From an uncultured Bacteroidales bacterium (GTDB lineage: Bacteria; Bacteroidota; Bacteroidia; Bacteroidales; P3), in contig CAMVMF010000038.1 of assembly GCA_947168515.1 (NCBI GenBank), forward strand, positions 1 through 33,978: DNA of 33,978 bases, read 5' to 3'. A program made the translations under genes and the position numbers. Below the pieces are notes generated by a model. It saw nothing but the letters and a program-made list of their open reading frames with translations. It was not told where the DNA came from and searched no databases. Within the stretch, counting starts at the first letter, position 1; each line of letters opens with the position of its first letter. Shown piece after piece: positions 24,274 to 33,978 of the stretch.

Positions 24274-25563
24274 ATGACACAAACAATAATAACTGCATTA
24301 GTCGTTTTCTTAGTGGTCATCCTAATCCTGGTGGCCCTGCTGTTGTTGCTTCGCGCCAAGCTGATGCCCTCAGGCAATGTGACGATTACTATCAACGACG
24401 AAAAGAAACTGGAAGTGCCTACGGGCAACTCACTCATCTCTACCCTCTCCGAGCAGAAAATATTCCTTCCCAGTGCCTGCGGTGGTAAGGGAAGCTGCGG
24501 ACAATGCAAGTGCCGTGTGCTCGAAGGCGGCGGCTCCATCCTCCCCACCGAAGTGGGTTTCTTCACCCGCAAACAGATTCAGGACCACTGGCGTCTGGGG
24601 TGCCAAGTGAAGGTAAAAGAGGACATGAAGATTGCCGTACCCTCTTCAATCCTAAGTATTAAGAAGTACGAGTGCACCGTCATCAGCAACCGCAACGTGG
24701 CTACCTTTATCAAGGAGTTTAAAGTTCAGTTGCCCGCTGGTGAGCACATGGACTTCGCCCCTGGCTCGTATGCACAGATTGAGATTCCCCAGTTCAGCAT
24801 CAACTATGCCGACTACGACAAGGAACTCATCACGCCCGAATATCTGCCCGCTTGGGAGAAATTCAAGATGTTCGACCTCAAATGTGTGAACACCGAGCCC
24901 ACCATCCGCGCCTACTCCATGGCCAACTATCCGGCCGAAGGCGATGTGTTCATGCTCACCGTGCGTATTGCCACGCCCCCGTTCAAACCCGACCGTTCGG
25001 GCTTCATGGAGGTGAACCCCGGCATCGCATCTTCCTACATTTTCAGTCTCAAACCTGGCGACAAGGTAATCATGTCGGGTCCCTACGGCGACTTCCACAT
25101 CAAGGAGCACCCTGCCGATATGCCCAACAAGCCCGAGATGATATGGGTTGGCGGTGGCGCCGGTATGGCTCCGTTGCGTGCTCAGATCATGCACATGACC
25201 AAAACGCTTCACACTACCGACCGTACAATGCATTACTTCTATGGTGCACGCGCACTGAACGAAGTATTCTATCTGAACGATTTCCTGGGTCTGGAGAAGG
25301 AATTCCCCAACTTCAAGTTCCACCTGGCCCTCGACCGTCCCGATCCTGCAGCCGATGCCGCAGGCGTGGCCTACACACCGGGCTTTGTGCATGACGTAAT
25401 GTACAACACCTATTTGAAAGACCATCCTGCACCTGAAGACATCGAATACTATATGTGCGGTCCTGGCCCAATGAGTGCCGCAGTAGTAAAGATGCTGGAC
25501 AACCTTGGCGTACCGTCCGAAATGATAGCATACGACGATTTCGGCGGCGGCGGGAAGAAATAG
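24274..25563 (+). CDS. nqrF: Na+-NQR subunit F (NADH dehydrogenase/reductase subunit)
   Basis: 429 residues. One N-terminal membrane helix (about 4-28) is followed by a [2Fe-2S] ferredoxin domain with C69, C75, C78 and C110 (SACGGKGSCGQCKC). The FAD-binding motif RAYSMANYP is at 212-220 and the NADH-binding motif GGGAGMAP at 293-300, with YMCGPGP near the end. It accepts hydride from NADH and starts electron flow into the complex. It is the last gene of the operon, followed by a hairpin at 25574-25614. Confidence 0.97.
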   Translation: MTQTIITALVVFLVVILILVALLLLLRAKLMPSGNVTITINDEKKLEVPTGNSLISTLSEQKIFLPSACGGKGSCGQCKCRVLEGGGSILPTEVGFFTRKQIQDHWRLGCQVKVKEDMKIAVPSSILSIKKYECTVISNRNVATFIKEFKVQLPAGEHMDFAPGSYAQIEIPQFSINYADYDKELITPEYLPAWEKFKMFDLKCVNTEPTIRAYSMANYPAEGDVFMLTVRIATPPFKPDRSGFMEVNPGIASSYIFSLKPGDKVIMSGPYGDFHIKEHPADMPNKPEMIWVGGGAGMAPLRAQIMHMTKTLHTTDRTMHYFYGARALNEVFYLNDFLGLEKEFPNFKFHLALDRPDPAADAAGVAYTPGFVHDVMYNTYLKDHPAPEDIEYYMCGPGPMSAAVVKMLDNLGVPSEMIAYDDFGGGGKK

Positions 25564-25573
25564 CAGCCAAATG

Positions 25574-25614
25574 ATAGGGTTTTAGGGTCGTTTATTTCCG
25601 ACCCTAAACCCTAT
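25574..25614 (+). terminator. Hairpin at the end of the nqr operon
   Basis: A 16-bp stem (25574-25590 with 25599-25614, one bulged T) with an 8-base loop begins 11 bases after the nqrF stop. The T-run after it is weak (TCTAATTCTT), so it may slow transcription or stabilise the nqr 3' end rather than fully separate it from frdC. Confidence 0.65.
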
Positions 25615-25671
25615 TCTAATTCTTACAGACAAGATAGTTAAAAGAAAAAATAATCCTAAACAACTAAATAG

Positions 25672-26655
25672 ATGAATTTACCACAAATCCATTCCATTAC
25701 CAAGAAGATCCTGGTAGCTCTGATAGCTGCCTTCTTAATGATCTTCCTGTTGTTCCATGCCTGCGCCAACCTCTGCATCTTGCGCAACGACGACGGTGCC
25801 TGGTACAACGCATTCTGCCACTTTATGGGTACGAATATCTTTGTTAAAGTATTCGAGATTATCCTGATGGCATGCTTCTTGCTTCACATGTGCCTCACAC
25901 TCTGGTTAGTAATTACCAACCGTCAAGCCCGTGGCACCGAACGCTATCATCAGCGCAGCAAGACCAAGACCCACCCCTATTCTAAACTTATGCCTTGGAC
26001 CGGTGTGCTCATCCTGCTTCTGCTGTTCGTTCATTTCCATGATTTCTACTTCGTGAAAATGGGCTGGGTTCCGGGTAACTATATGGTACAGACCAAAGAA
26101 CTTTTCACTAAGCCCGAGCTGAACCAAATGGTACAGGTGTGCCAGCAGTATAACATGACTCCCCAAGACTATATCGCCGCCAACGACCAACAGTTGGAAC
26201 AGGTGAAGAGCCAAGGACAGATCGGCGAACAAGAGCTGGCCGAAATCAACGAACAACTCGACAAATTGCGTGAACTGGTACCCGTTGCCGACGTCGTCAT
26301 CAACGCCCAAGCCGACAAAAAACTTTCCGAAGACGGCCAGTACATCAACCAACTCTCCTATGAAGAGCGCAATGCCATCAATGCCGTTTACGGCAAAGGC
26401 ACAGCCGAGCCCGACTTCTACCACATGGCACGAGTGAAATATACCAAATTGTACATTGTGCTGATTTACCTCCTGTTCTTCGCCGTTGTTGGTATCCATC
26501 TCCGCCACGGTTTTTCCAGTGTATTCCAAACCTTGGGTCTGAACAACTATAAATACAACAAAGCCATAGAAATCATCGGCATCATCTATATATGGGCCGT
26601 GTGCTGCATCTTCTCTCTGGTTATTCTTGGTGTGTATATTCCCTCCCTTTTCTAG
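25672..26655 (+). CDS. frdC: Fumarate reductase/succinate dehydrogenase cytochrome b subunit with a large inserted loop
   Basis: 327 residues, about 100 longer than five-helix Wolinella/Bacteroides-type subunits. Five membrane helices lie at about 13-36, 56-81, 107-129, 257-277 and 299-323. Candidate haem ligands are H29 (LLFHAC), H72 (LLHMC), H121 or H123 (FVHFHDF) and H276 (VGIHLRHGF), as in dihaem type B subunits. It anchors the flavoprotein and iron-sulfur subunits and exchanges electrons with the quinone pool. The extra length is one insertion at about 130-252, rich in Glu, Gln and Asn and probably helical (QLEQVKSQG, EIQ-rich). The positive-inside rule puts it on the periplasmic side. 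It is the first gene of frdCAB; the direction of the enzyme (Frd or Sdh) is inferred from context. Confidence 0.92.
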   Translation: MNLPQIHSITKKILVALIAAFLMIFLLFHACANLCILRNDDGAWYNAFCHFMGTNIFVKVFEIILMACFLLHMCLTLWLVITNRQARGTERYHQRSKTKTHPYSKLMPWTGVLILLLLFVHFHDFYFVKMGWVPGNYMVQTKELFTKPELNQMVQVCQQYNMTPQDYIAANDQQLEQVKSQGQIGEQELAEINEQLDKLRELVPVADVVINAQADKKLSEDGQYINQLSYEERNAINAVYGKGTAEPDFYHMARVKYTKLYIVLIYLLFFAVVGIHLRHGFSSVFQTLGLNNYKYNKAIEIIGIIYIWAVCCIFSLVILGVYIPSLF

Positions 26656-26700
26656 ACCCTAAGCACTACCTCTCTATAAACTAATATCAAAATAAAAAAT

Positions 26701-28653
<1,953 letters not shown>

Positions 28654-28702
28654 CATGTAGTTCGTGTTAAATCACTTTTAAACATCAAAAAAATACCGAA
28701 AA

Positions 28703-29464
28703 ATGAATTTCACACTACATATATGGCGTCAGGAGAATGCCCGTGCCAAGGGCCATTTCGAGACCTACAAGGTCGAAAACATCTCCACCGAGTGCTCCTT
28801 TCTGGAGATGCTCGACATCCTGAACGAAAGTTTGCTCAACGACCACATTGCCCACCCCGTCTGTTTCGACAATGACTGCCGCGAGGGCATCTGCGGCATG
28901 TGTGGCCTCTACATCAACGGCCGTCCCCACGGCAACGACGACGGTGTCACCACTTGTCAGCTTCACATGCGCAAGTTCAATGACGGCGACGACATTTGGA
29001 TTGAGCCTTGGCGTGCCAAACCCTTCCCCGTCATTCGCGATCTCGTGGTCGACCGCACCGCCTTTGACAAAATCATCCAAAGCGGCGGCTACATCAGCAC
29101 CACCACCGGTGGCGTGCCCGATGCCAACAGCATCCTCATTCCCAAGCACAAAGCCGATATGGCCATGGATGCCGCTGCCTGCATCGGCTGCGGAGCCTGC
29201 GTGGCAGCCTGCAAAAACGCCAGTGCCATGCTCTTCGTCAGTGCCAAGGTGAGCCACCTCGCACTCCTGCCCCAGGGACAGGTCGAAGCCGCCGACCGCG
29301 TACGTAAGATGGTCTGCAAGATGGACGAACTCGGTTTTGGTGCCTGCACCAACACCTACGCCTGCGAGGCCGAGTGCCCCAAGCAAATCAAACGTCAGAA
29401 CATTGCCCGCCTCAACCGCCAGTGGATTGGTTCTGGCTTTGGCCGCGACCGGAAGAAAGACTGA
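28703..29464 (+). CDS. frdB: Fumarate reductase/succinate dehydrogenase iron-sulfur subunit
   Basis: 253 residues. [2Fe-2S] ligands are C59, C64, C67 and C85 ([10 protein letters not shown], then TTC). The C-terminal ferredoxin-like half has C160-x2-C163-x2-C166-x3-C170 and C215, C221 and C225 ([11 protein letters not shown]) for the [4Fe-4S] and [3Fe-4S] clusters. It carries electrons between the haem/quinone subunit and the FAD subunit. It is the last gene of frdCAB and is followed 22 bases later by a strong terminator. Confidence 0.96.
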   Translation: MNFTLHIWRQENARAKGHFETYKVENISTECSFLEMLDILNESLLNDHIAHPVCFDNDCREGICGMCGLYINGRPHGNDDGVTTCQLHMRKFNDGDDIWIEPWRAKPFPVIRDLVVDRTAFDKIIQSGGYISTTTGGVPDANSILIPKHKADMAMDAAACIGCGACVAACKNASAMLFVSAKVSHLALLPQGQVEAADRVRKMVCKMDELGFGACTNTYACEAECPKQIKRQNIARLNRQWIGSGFGRDRKKD

Positions 29465-29486
29465 ACAGTCTTCTACTAATCGAAAT

Positions 29487-29533
29487 AAAAAACAAAAGGG
29501 TCTCACAAAAGAGGTGGGACCCTTTGTTTTTGT
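29487..29533 (+). terminator. Intrinsic terminator of the frdCAB operon
   Basis: The stem is about 29491-29506 with 29514-29528 (one bulged A and one G-U pair), loop AAAAGAG, followed by a T-run reaching 29531. It begins about 22 bases after the frdB stop. Its T-run also supplies the -33 element of the metK promoter. Confidence 0.85.
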
Positions 29534-29559
29534 TATATCAGATATTTTTTGTATTTTTG
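29529..29559 (+). promoter_or_regulatory. Bacteroidota-type promoter of metK
   Basis: TTTG at 29529-29532 and TATTTTTG at 29552-29559 are separated by 19 bases, the spacing expected for the -33/-7 elements of Bacteroidota promoters. Transcription would start near 29566 and give a leader of about 160 bases before metK. This is the best-formed promoter in the window. Confidence 0.72.
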
Positions 29560-29618
29560 CAAATGCAAAGTGGACAGATTTGTAATGATTGCAACCACTG
29601 AAAAATAATGCTAAATAC

Positions 29619-29699
29619 ATGATTTTCAAAACTTCAATCACACTCTTCACCCTCTTTGCTTTTTTATGTTCGGTGGGCAAAAACCACCAGTATTACTAA
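29619..29699 (+). CDS. Possible 26-residue leader peptide upstream of metK
   Basis: ATG at 29619 to TAA at 29697-29699 encodes a short hydrophobic peptide ([17 protein letters not shown], then a polar tail). It lies between the metK promoter and the metK ATG and ends 25 bases before it. A small hairpin GGTGG/CCACC (about 29672-29688) lies inside it. It could be a leader peptide, a tiny exported peptide or chance; there is no homology I can name. Confidence 0.25.
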   Translation: MIFKTSITLFTLFAFLCSVGKNHQYY

Positions 29700-29724
29700 T
29701 AAACATCAAAAAAGTAAAAGTACT

Positions 29725-30981
29725 ATGAGCTATTTTTTTACATCGGAATCGGTCTCTGAAGGCCATCCCGACAAAATTGCAGACCAAATCTCTGACGCAC
29801 TACTCGACGAGTTCCTGCGCCGTGACCCGGAAAGCCACGTGGCTTGCGAAACGATGGTCACTACGGGTCTAGTCGTCCTTAGTGGCGAAGTCACCTGCAA
29901 TGGTTATGTAGAAATAACCGATACGGTGCGAGATGTCATCCGCCACATTGGCTATACCAAGGGCGAATATAAGTTTGAGGCAGACTCCTGCGGAGTCCTC
30001 TCCACCATCCACGGACAAAGCTGCGACATCAACCGTGGGGTTGTGCGTGCCAAAGCCGAAGAGCAAGGAGCCGGCGACCAGGGTATGATGTTTGGCTATG
30101 CCGTCAACGAAACGCCAGAGTTTATGCCCCTGCCCATCACCCTAGCGCATATCTTTTTGCAGGAACTGACCAAGATACGCAAAGAAGGGCGCCTGATGAA
30201 ATATCTACGCCCCGATGCCAAGAGCCAGATAACCATCGAATACAGCGACGAAGGAAAACCCATGCGCGTTGCCGCAATTGTCATATCTACTCAGCACGAC
30301 GACTTCGACGAGGAGGAAAAGATGCTGGCCAAAATCAAACAGGATGTCCGCCGGATACTCATTCCGAGGGTAATGAACCGTCTCAGCGAGGCCAATCGAG
30401 ACCTCTTCTCGGGTCGTGACTATAAACTATATGTCAATCCCACCGGCAAGTTTGTCATCGGTGGTCCCCACGGCGACACAGGCCTGACAGGTCGCAAAAT
30501 CATTGTAGACACTTACGGTGGGCGTGGAGCACACGGTGGCGGTGCCTTCTCAGGCAAAGACCCCTCCAAAGTCGACCGCTCAGCTGCCTATGCCACACGA
30601 CACATTGCCAAAAACATGGTGGCCGCAGGACTCTGCGACGAGGCTCTGGTGCAGGTGGCCTACGCCATCGGCATGGCCGAACCCGTCGGTTTCTACATCA
30701 ACACCTATGGTACCAGTCATGTCGACATGACAGATGGCGAGATAGCTCAAAAAATCAGTTCGCTCTTCGACATGAGGCCCTATGCCATCATAGAACGTTT
30801 TGGTCTCAAAAACCCCATCTACCGTCCCACCGCAGCATACGGACACATAGGGCGTGACCCCTATCGGGACGTGGTGACCCTCTACGATCCACAAGGAAAC
30901 GAATACCAACAGGAGGTGCAATTCTTCGGTTGGGAATTGCTGGACATGGTCGAACCCATCAAGAAAGCCTTCGGCCTATAA
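29725..30981 (+). CDS. metK: S-adenosylmethionine synthetase
   Basis: 418 residues, started at the ATG at 29725 ([17 protein letters not shown]), the canonical MetK start; an in-frame Met 23 codons upstream lies in the leader. It makes S-adenosylmethionine from ATP and methionine in the cytoplasm. Signatures are GHPDKIADQ at 13-21, [12 protein letters not shown] from 115 and [19 protein letters not shown] from 271. A strong promoter lies about 165 bases upstream. It is followed 45 bases later by a nitroreductase-family lipoprotein gene, probably on the same transcript. Confidence 0.97.
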   Translation: MSYFFTSESVSEGHPDKIADQISDALLDEFLRRDPESHVACETMVTTGLVVLSGEVTCNGYVEITDTVRDVIRHIGYTKGEYKFEADSCGVLSTIHGQSCDINRGVVRAKAEEQGAGDQGMMFGYAVNETPEFMPLPITLAHIFLQELTKIRKEGRLMKYLRPDAKSQITIEYSDEGKPMRVAAIVISTQHDDFDEEEKMLAKIKQDVRRILIPRVMNRLSEANRDLFSGRDYKLYVNPTGKFVIGGPHGDTGLTGRKIIVDTYGGRGAHGGGAFSGKDPSKVDRSAAYATRHIAKNMVAAGLCDEALVQVAYAIGMAEPVGFYINTYGTSHVDMTDGEIAQKISSLFDMRPYAIIERFGLKNPIYRPTAAYGHIGRDPYRDVVTLYDPQGNEYQQEVQFFGWELLDMVEPIKKAFGL

Positions 30982-31026
30982 TCATCACATCTCTAGAGTC
31001 AACTTATTCAAAACGAAAACATAAAA

Positions 31027-31662
31027 ATGGAAAAGACCGCCCTACTCTTGGCTGCCGCCGCACTGCTTGCCGTCGGATGCCAATGCAAACAAGAGCCCAC
31101 AGCCACCACGGCCGAAACCGTCATGGCCAACATCCTGCAGCGAAAAAGCGTCAGATCCTATACAGCCGACACCATTCCATCCCAAGTGATGGAAAACCTG
31201 TTGCGGGCTGCCATGGCAGCTCCTTCGGGCCGCAATCTACAGCCTTGGAGTTTTATCGTTCTGACAGACAAGAGTCGCTACGACAGCATTTTCGCCGGCA
31301 ACTTCAACCTTCCTATGTTCAAGGCATCTGCCGCCATAGTGGTTGTCTGCGCCGACACCATGGCCATGATGTCACCACGCGACAACCGCGATGCAGCTCC
31401 TTCTCTTCAACCCAACTACCTGTGGCGCGACGATATGGGAGCCGTAACTGAGAACCTGCTGCTTGCAGCCGAAGCCCACGGTCTTGGTGCCTGCTGGACA
31501 GCATGTTACCCCTACCCCGACCGGATGGAGCCTGTCAGAAACAGTTTGGAAATACCTGCCACTGTGGTACCCTACTGTGTCGTCCCGATTGGCTATCCCG
31601 CTGGCGACAATCAGCCTAAAGACAAATGGGACCCCAACCGCATCCACTACAACCGTTGGTAA
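31027..31662 (+). CDS. Nitroreductase family protein with a lipoprotein signal
   Basis: 211 residues. The N-terminus is a lipoprotein signal: MEKT, an Ala/Leu core, then the LAVG-C18 lipobox. The FMN-dependent nitroreductase domain starts at about residue 33 (RKSVRSY 39-45, APSGRNLQPW 65-74) and ends with a VPIGYP motif near 195. These enzymes normally use NAD(P)H in the cytoplasm, so a membrane-anchored exported form raises the question of its electron donor. A start at M33, giving a cytoplasmic form, has no Shine-Dalgarno before it, so I keep the long start. The substrate cannot be named. It follows metK by 45 bases. Confidence 0.85.
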   Translation: MEKTALLLAAAALLAVGCQCKQEPTATTAETVMANILQRKSVRSYTADTIPSQVMENLLRAAMAAPSGRNLQPWSFIVLTDKSRYDSIFAGNFNLPMFKASAAIVVVCADTMAMMSPRDNRDAAPSLQPNYLWRDDMGAVTENLLLAAEAHGLGACWTACYPYPDRMEPVRNSLEIPATVVPYCVVPIGYPAGDNQPKDKWDPNRIHYNRW

Positions 31663-31679
31663 AAACATTGCTCACCCAC

Positions 31680-31723
31680 AAATCGCTTGGCAGCCATACA
31701 CATCGGAGGCCAAGCGATTTTTC
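31680..31723 (+). terminator. Intrinsic terminator between convergent genes
   Basis: A perfect 11-bp stem (31680-31690 with 31710-31720) with a 19-base loop is followed by a short T-run. It ends the metK/nitroreductase transcript 17 bases after the stop, just before the convergent aat gene. Confidence 0.8.
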
Positions 31724-31755
31724 TTTACGAGCTATAAAGCCACACACTCGTGTCG

Positions 31756-32448
31756 CTAACCCAGCGAAGTCCACTTGCCTCGGAGCGTATTGGTTGGGGT
31801 TATATCGGAAAGATGGTTCAGGAACTGGCTACGTGGAATGGAACGCGCTCCAAAAGAGGCCAGATGCGGAGTCTCCTGCTGTGCATCGATTAAACGGAAA
31901 TGGTGTTTACGGCAGAAATCGACCAACCGCACAAAGGCCACTTTAGAGGCATCGGTCATGGTATGGAACATACTCTCGCCAAAAAAGAAGGGACCGAGGC
32001 TGACACCATAGAGTCCTCCTACCAACTCACCCCTAAAGTAAGTCTCGAAAGAATGGGCAAAACCCAATTCGTGCAACTTCACATACGCTTGCACCATCTC
32101 CTCGGTAATCCAAGTGTCGTCTTGTCCCTGGGCAGTACGGTCAACTTGGGCACAGCTGCGCATAGTCAGCTCGAACTGAGTGTCAATTCGCACTTCAAAC
32201 TTATTTGATTTCACCACCCTACGTAGACTTTTGCTTAAGCGAAACTCATCAGGAAAGAGTACCATGCGAGGGTCCAACGACCACCACAGAATGGGGTCAC
32301 CGCTGTTGTACCAAGGGAATATGCCATTGGCATAAGCATGGATTAGCCTTAGGGGTGACAAATCTCCACCTACGGCTATCAGACCATTGGGCTCAGCCTC
32401 TTTCGGGTCGGGGAAACCGGGGTAGTCAGGGTCAAGTTGATAGATCAT
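31756..32448 (-). CDS. aat: Leucyl/phenylalanyl-tRNA-protein transferase
   Basis: 230 residues. It transfers Leu or Phe from tRNA to N-terminal Lys or Arg of proteins, marking them for N-end-rule degradation by ClpS/ClpAP. Family signatures are clear: GLIAVGGDLSP near 22-32, NGIFPWY, WWSLDPRMVL, TWIT followed by YVKLHELGFAHSFE, GGLYGVSLG and FFGESMFH. It starts 3 bases after the stop of the upstream phosphatase gene, so both are one transcription unit. It converges on the nitroreductase gene. Confidence 0.95.
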   Translation of the reverse strand: MIYQLDPDYPGFPDPKEAEPNGLIAVGGDLSPLRLIHAYANGIFPWYNSGDPILWWSLDPRMVLFPDEFRLSKSLRRVVKSNKFEVRIDTQFELTMRSCAQVDRTAQGQDDTWITEEMVQAYVKLHELGFAHSFETYFRGELVGGLYGVSLGPFFFGESMFHTMTDASKVAFVRLVDFCRKHHFRLIDAQQETPHLASFGARSIPRSQFLNHLSDITPTNTLRGKWTSLG

Positions 32449-32451
32449 CTC

Positions 32452-32925
32452 TTATGCTCCGGTATATTTGTCTAGAAGAGCACGGCAGCCAAGAAGTATA
32501 TCACGATAGGCTGTTTCAAAATCACGTGTGTACCATGGGTCCGCGACATCAAGACTTCGCCCGTTTAAAAGTTCTGGTGCCACATGAGAAAGTAAAAGGG
32601 ACACTTTGCCCTCAGGGTCGTTCGGAATAATCCGACGAAGATTACGCAGGTTATAATTCTCCATCAGAACCAATTCATCGAAAAAGTCATAGTCCGCCAG
32701 CGTCACCTGTCGGGCGTTATGTTGGGCATTGGCTATGCCATGGTGACGCAGACACTGGAGTGCCTGCGGATAGATGGGGTTGCCTATCTCCTCAGTACTA
32801 GTAGCGGCAGAGTCAATCTCAAAACAGTCAAGCACCCCCTTTTGAGCAGCCAAGTGCTTGAAGATAAACTCGGCCATCACACTACGGCAGATATTACCAT
32901 GGCAGATAAAGAGTATCCTATGCAT
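32452..32925 (-). CDS. Low-molecular-weight protein-tyrosine phosphatase
   Basis: 157 residues from the ATG at 32925 (MHRILFICHGNICRS); an in-frame Met 8 codons upstream overlaps the promoter palindrome and was not used. The P-loop CX5R is C8-HGNIC-R14, and the general-acid loop is D129-P130 (ADPWY). It is a cytoplasmic enzyme that removes phosphate from phosphotyrosine or small phosphate esters. In many bacteria it partners a tyrosine kinase in polysaccharide export, but no kinase is nearby. It is the first gene of a two-gene unit with aat. Confidence 0.94.
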   Translation of the reverse strand: MHRILFICHGNICRSVMAEFIFKHLAAQKGVLDCFEIDSAATSTEEIGNPIYPQALQCLRHHGIANAQHNARQVTLADYDFFDELVLMENYNLRNLRRIIPNDPEGKVSLLLSHVAPELLNGRSLDVADPWYTRDFETAYRDILLGCRALLDKYTGA

Positions 32926-32940
32926 ACTTTTTGTAATTGA

Positions 32941-32981
32941 AAAATGCAAAAATACGAAAAAAAAACGTATTTTTGCATTTT
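32941..32981. promoter_or_regulatory. Palindromic divergent promoter region
   Basis: A perfect inverted repeat with 16-bp arms (32941-32956 and 32966-32981) around an A9 spacer. Each arm carries a TATTTTTG -7 box: 32968-32975 for the plus-strand GH20-like gene and 32947-32954 on the minus strand for the phosphatase/aat unit. No -33 TTTG was found at standard spacing for either side. The two promoters overlap face to face, and each lies close to its gene (37 and 22 bases from the ATG). Confidence 0.6.
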
Positions 32982-33011
32982 CATACTACACGCAAGCAAA
33001 CACACCCACCT

Positions 33012-33978
33012 ATGAAGAGAATATTAGCACTCTTGCTACTGGCCCTAAGCCTCAACACCATGGCACAAGGCGATAAGGTCAATATCGGCATCATCCCTAC
33101 CCCACAAAAGATAGAGATGGGACAAGGCACCTACAACCTATCCACCATCAATCCACCTCGCCACTTCGTATCCCAAATCGAAGGGGCTCAGAACCAGCGT
33201 CAGGCCTACCGCATTGAAATCTCCGCTGCTGGCGTGGCAGTAGAAGCCACCAGCAACGAAGGGTGGGACTACGCCATCCGCACGCTCACTCAGCTCAAGA
33301 AGATCTTTAATGGCCAGGTGCCCTGCATGACCATCACCGACTGGCCGGCCTACGAGTATCGCGGATGGCTGGACGACATCAGCCGCGGTCCCATTCCCAA
33401 CAAGGACTTCCGCTACCGGACCCGTCAATTCTGCGATCAGTTCAAGATGAACTTCGGCAACTACTACACCGAGCACACACTCTATAATGAGGACTATCCC
33501 GACATTTCAGGCAATAGTGGCCTTAGCGACTTCGAGTACGCCAACGACCCCTACATGATGGCCAACCTACAGTGCTTTGCCCATTTTGAGAAGACCCTGC
33601 GCATTCCTTTCTATCAGAGCCTCATGGACGGACCCGCCAATGTCAATCCCTCTAAAGAGGAGACCTACTCCTTTCTGCGCAACCAAATAGAAAACACTGT
33701 GGCGGCCTACCACAGCAGCCGTTTCTTCAACATCAACTGCGATGAGACCGAGGGACTGGGCAGTGGCCGTGCCCGCCAGTATGTGAGCGAACGCGGAGCC
33801 GACGAGGTCTACTGCCAGCATATCAACCGCGTGTATGACATGATTCAGGAGGCCTACGGTGAGGCGCACGACGGCAAGAAAATGGAGGTGCTCATGTGGG
33901 GCGACATCGTGGGCAAGAATCCAGCCATGCTCAAGAAACTGCCGCGCGAGATGCAGTACATCGTCTGGAGCTACGGCG
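33012..33978 (+). CDS. GH20-like glycoside hydrolase (beta-N-acetylhexosaminidase family), cut by the window edge
   Basis: 322 residues are visible and the gene runs off the right end. A signal peptide (MKRILALLLLALSLNTMAQ) indicates export. An N-terminal GH20b-like part (IPTPQKIEMGQGTYNL, then EGWDYAIRTLTQL) is followed by the start of the catalytic barrel (YRGWLDDISRGPIPN). A DE pair at about 244-245 (NINCDETEGLG) matches the Asp-Glu catalytic pair of GH20, in which the substrate 2-acetamido group assists catalysis, though the usual GGDE context is changed. Removal of terminal GlcNAc or GalNAc from glycans is likely but not certain. It is divergent from the phosphatase gene. Confidence 0.75.
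   Translation, partial: MKRILALLLLALSLNTMAQGDKVNIGIIPTPQKIEMGQGTYNLSTINPPRHFVSQIEGAQNQRQAYRIEISAAGVAVEATSNEGWDYAIRTLTQLKKIFNGQVPCMTITDWPAYEYRGWLDDISRGPIPNKDFRYRTRQFCDQFKMNFGNYYTEHTLYNEDYPDISGNSGLSDFEYANDPYMMANLQCFAHFEKTLRIPFYQSLMDGPANVNPSKEETYSFLRNQIENTVAAYHSSRFFNINCDETEGLGSGRARQYVSERGADEVYCQHINRVYDMIQEAYGEAHDGKKMEVLMWGDIVGKNPAMLKKLPREMQYIVWSYG

Noticed and set aside
28715..29680. 321-residue minus-strand open frame opposite frdB
   Set aside because: It shadows frdB and crosses its terminator; no motif and no promoter.
29566..29724. SAM riboswitch in the metK leader
   Set aside because: I looked for the conserved SAM-I and SAM-II core sequences and did not see them; only one small hairpin is present.

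Overview
The window reads as chromosomal DNA of an anaerobic, Na+-coupled member of the Bacteroidales. The evidence is: two secreted proteins with C-terminal type IX secretion (T9SS) sorting domains; TAnnTTTG-type -7 promoter boxes; an nqrABCDEF operon next to a frdCAB-type fumarate reductase/succinate dehydrogenase operon; and several Bacteroidota-style exported hydrolases. I cannot assign a species from the sequence alone.

Layout. 1-212: REP-like palindromes. 213-2044 (minus): a two-gene unit for an S1/P1 nuclease and a BNR-repeat sialidase-like protein. 2487-11182 (minus): a two-gene unit for large modular T9SS surface proteins (564 aa, then about 2298 aa) ending at an intrinsic terminator. 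11183-11953: a gene-poor stretch. 11954-13690 (plus): a Na+/phosphate cotransporter, convergent with a lipoprotein NUC1-type endonuclease (13794-14594, minus); a cupin follows (14803-15132, minus). 15397-17552 (plus): two tandem, mosaic-identical Rpn/PD-(D/E)XK family genes with repeat-rich C-termini and a conserved internal start preceded by AAGGAGA. 17924-29464 (plus): aspA, nqrA-F, frdC, frdA, frdB. 29725-31662 (plus): metK and a lipoprotein nitroreductase. 31756-32925 (minus): a low-molecular-weight tyrosine phosphatase and aat. 33012 to the edge (plus): a GH20-like glycosidase, divergent from the phosphatase across a perfect 16-bp palindrome that holds both -7 boxes.

How the genes work together. 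AspA makes fumarate from aspartate, Na+-NQR oxidises NADH and reduces quinone while exporting Na+, and FrdCAB can return the electrons to fumarate. The central block therefore looks like a compact fumarate-respiration module. The Na+ gradient could also drive the upstream phosphate cotransporter. The exported nucleases, sialidase-like protein and GH20-like enzyme suggest scavenging of nucleic acids and glycans.

The most unusual points are: (i) the tandem Rpn genes, which carry the signature of a gene-within-gene toxin/antitoxin or anti-phage system; (ii) a roughly 120-residue inserted domain in FrdC, predicted to be periplasmic; (iii) a 24-bp hairpin before nqrA whose only non-Watson-Crick pairs are G-U wobbles on the sense strand; (iv) the REP-like inverted pair at the left edge.
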